DNA of 64,000 bases from Trichobilharzia szidati (Eukaryota > Platyhelminthes > Trematoda > Strigeidida > Schistosomatidae): the NCBI GenBank assembly GCA_944472155.2, contig OX235272.1:87922020-87986019 (forward strand). The letters are read 5' to 3'. The notes under the pieces were generated by a model. That model was given only the letters and a program-made list of their open reading frames with translations. It did not search any database and was not told where the DNA came from. The translations under genes were made by a program, and so were the position numbers. Positions within the stretch are counted from its first letter, which is position 1. The number at the start of each line of letters is the position of its first letter. Shown here piece after piece: positions 62,936 to 64,000 of this stretch.

Positions 62936-63599
62936 AGTTATTAATTGATATTAATAATATTAACAACACTTTATTCTTTTATTAGTATTGCTATTATTAT
63001 TATTGTTGTTATTGTTATAACTATTAGTATTGATATTCTCTGTTTGCAATTCTTGATATATTGTGTAATGATTAATTGTTTATCTAAGTGATGTAATTGA
63101 AGCGTAATGCAATTTATCTTAATTTTAATCTCTCATACTCCCTCTCCCCTTACCTATTTGAACATGACCTGGAAAACATTCGCACCTGTCTTTCTGCATG
63201 ACTAATTCAATGTAGTTTATTTACTTATCAGTCTTATATCTCCAAATGTATTTTCAATAGTATGTATATATCTGTGTATGTAGAGTATTCAGCTGACGAG
63301 TTCTACCGAAATTTGATGAATTCATTAAATCCTGCTTTATTAACCCTTGTTGTTTGCTTTTAATTCGTCTTGGGAAATAAATGTTTCCAACTCGTAATAC
63401 CCAGAATGACATTCTTGTTAAAATTAACTCAATCTGGTTATCAGTCACTATTGAAGAAGAGTTTTCCAAGCACTCATTTCAGTCATAAAATCTGGTTGTT
63501 ATTATACAAAGTGTTAAGTGTAGTTTAAGGCACAACCAACCAGTATAGAACGCAGGAAAGTCATTATTTCCTAAGCAAATACTTTTATGCATTTGTAAG
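62936..63599. repeat. ATT-type microsatellite and AT-rich spacer
   Basis: TTATTATTATTATTGTTGTT around 62990-63010. No gene is supported. Confidence 0.45.
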
Positions 63600-64000
63600 T
63601 ATAACTGTCTCAGTATCTGGGTATCTCAGCTGGGTATCAAGAAGATCATAACAACACCATATCATCCACAAACGAATGGTCTGACAGACAGAAATAACCG
63701 TACATTGAAGGAGTAGCTGGCCTCGAAGGGAGGTAACTGAAAGACAGAGCTTCCAATGATTCTACCAGCACATCGTGCGTCCGTCCACTCAGGGAAGAGC
63801 AAATAAGTCACCATTTCAGTTGATGTATGGAAGAAAACCACTACTACGAGTACACAGTAAAACCTGGCATCTCCACCAACAGTGGAATATGGGGAGGCTA
63901 CGAATTGAACGGAAATAAGCAGTCAGGAATGTGAAGCATAAACAGAAGAAAGATGCCATGAAATCAGAACATGGAGAAAAGATGTGATGCATAACCTTTG
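63600..64000 (+). pseudogene. Ty3/gypsy LTR retrotransposon integrase fragment, decayed
   Basis: Plus strand from 63630: TTPYHPQTNGLTDRNNRTLK (HPQTNG and the NRTLKE motif of retroviral-type integrases), then in shifted frames LPMILPAHRASVHSG and SPFQLMYGRKPLLRV, the conserved end of the integrase core. Stops (KE-stop-LAS) and two frameshifts kill it. It continues beyond the window's right edge or ends near 63950. Which family (Boudicca-like or other) cannot be told. Confidence 0.7.

Noticed and set aside
1..64000. CRISPR arrays, operons or prokaryotic mobile systems
   Set aside because: No regularly spaced repeats, no ribosome-binding-site-led gene series; all coding remnants are eukaryotic retroelements.

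Overview
The window is AT-rich, repeat-dense eukaryotic DNA with no bacterial-type gene organisation. The repeats point to a digenean blood fluke, very likely Schistosoma or a close relative. They include a degenerate Sm-alpha-type SINE carrying a hammerhead ribozyme, many RTE-clade (SR2/Perere-3-like) LINE pieces, one CR1-like (SR1/Perere-like) LINE, many Penelope-like element (PLE) fragments with GIY-YIG endonucleases, and traces of Ty3/gypsy LTR elements. No host gene can be asserted. One pair of possible host exons (about 21.6-22.1 kb) is listed at low confidence.

Layout: 0-5.4 kb is a Sm-alpha copy, RTE pieces and a PLE, including two RTE tails meeting tail-to-tail as a perfect 56-bp palindrome. 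6.4-12.3 kb holds tRNA-headed SINEs, hammerhead SINEs, head-to-head PLE endonuclease pieces and RTE. 13.2-18 kb is RTE, then a rearranged PLE. 18.5-25.2 kb is RTE with nested SINEs, Sm-alpha and hammerhead SINEs. 25.8-28.6 kb is dominated by a 1.4-kb inverted repeat that joins hammerhead SINE, PLE arm, endonuclease, PLE arm and hammerhead SINE. 29.1-32.6 kb is CR1 followed by RTE. 32.6-35.3 kb is PLE plus hammerhead SINEs and a solo LTR. 36.8-39.2 kb is a tandem segmental duplication, one unit of which carries a hammerhead-SINE insertion. 40.5-45.5 kb has four PLE copies, two with inverted terminal arms. 45.9-51.7 kb is SINEs and RTE. 52-54.5 kb is PLE plus nested RTE. 55.2-61.6 kb is SINEs, PLE tail and RTE. 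62-64 kb is a PLE with an intact endonuclease ORF and a gypsy integrase remnant.

Unifying observations: (1) three separate tRNA-headed SINE families carry a hammerhead ribozyme of the same design, each with a different four-base palindromic stem III (GCGC, AGCT, CTAG). (2) These SINEs and the PLEs often sit as two partly truncated copies placed head-to-head with their 3' ends outward. (3) At least one such PLE unit is a single insertion, with inverted terminal arms and a 12-bp target duplication. (4) PLE ends carry their own hammerhead-like remnants. I infer that the hammerhead SINEs may be non-autonomous partners of PLEs. By contrast, one plain tRNA SINE family shares its 3' tail with the RTE LINE and is probably RTE-mobilised.
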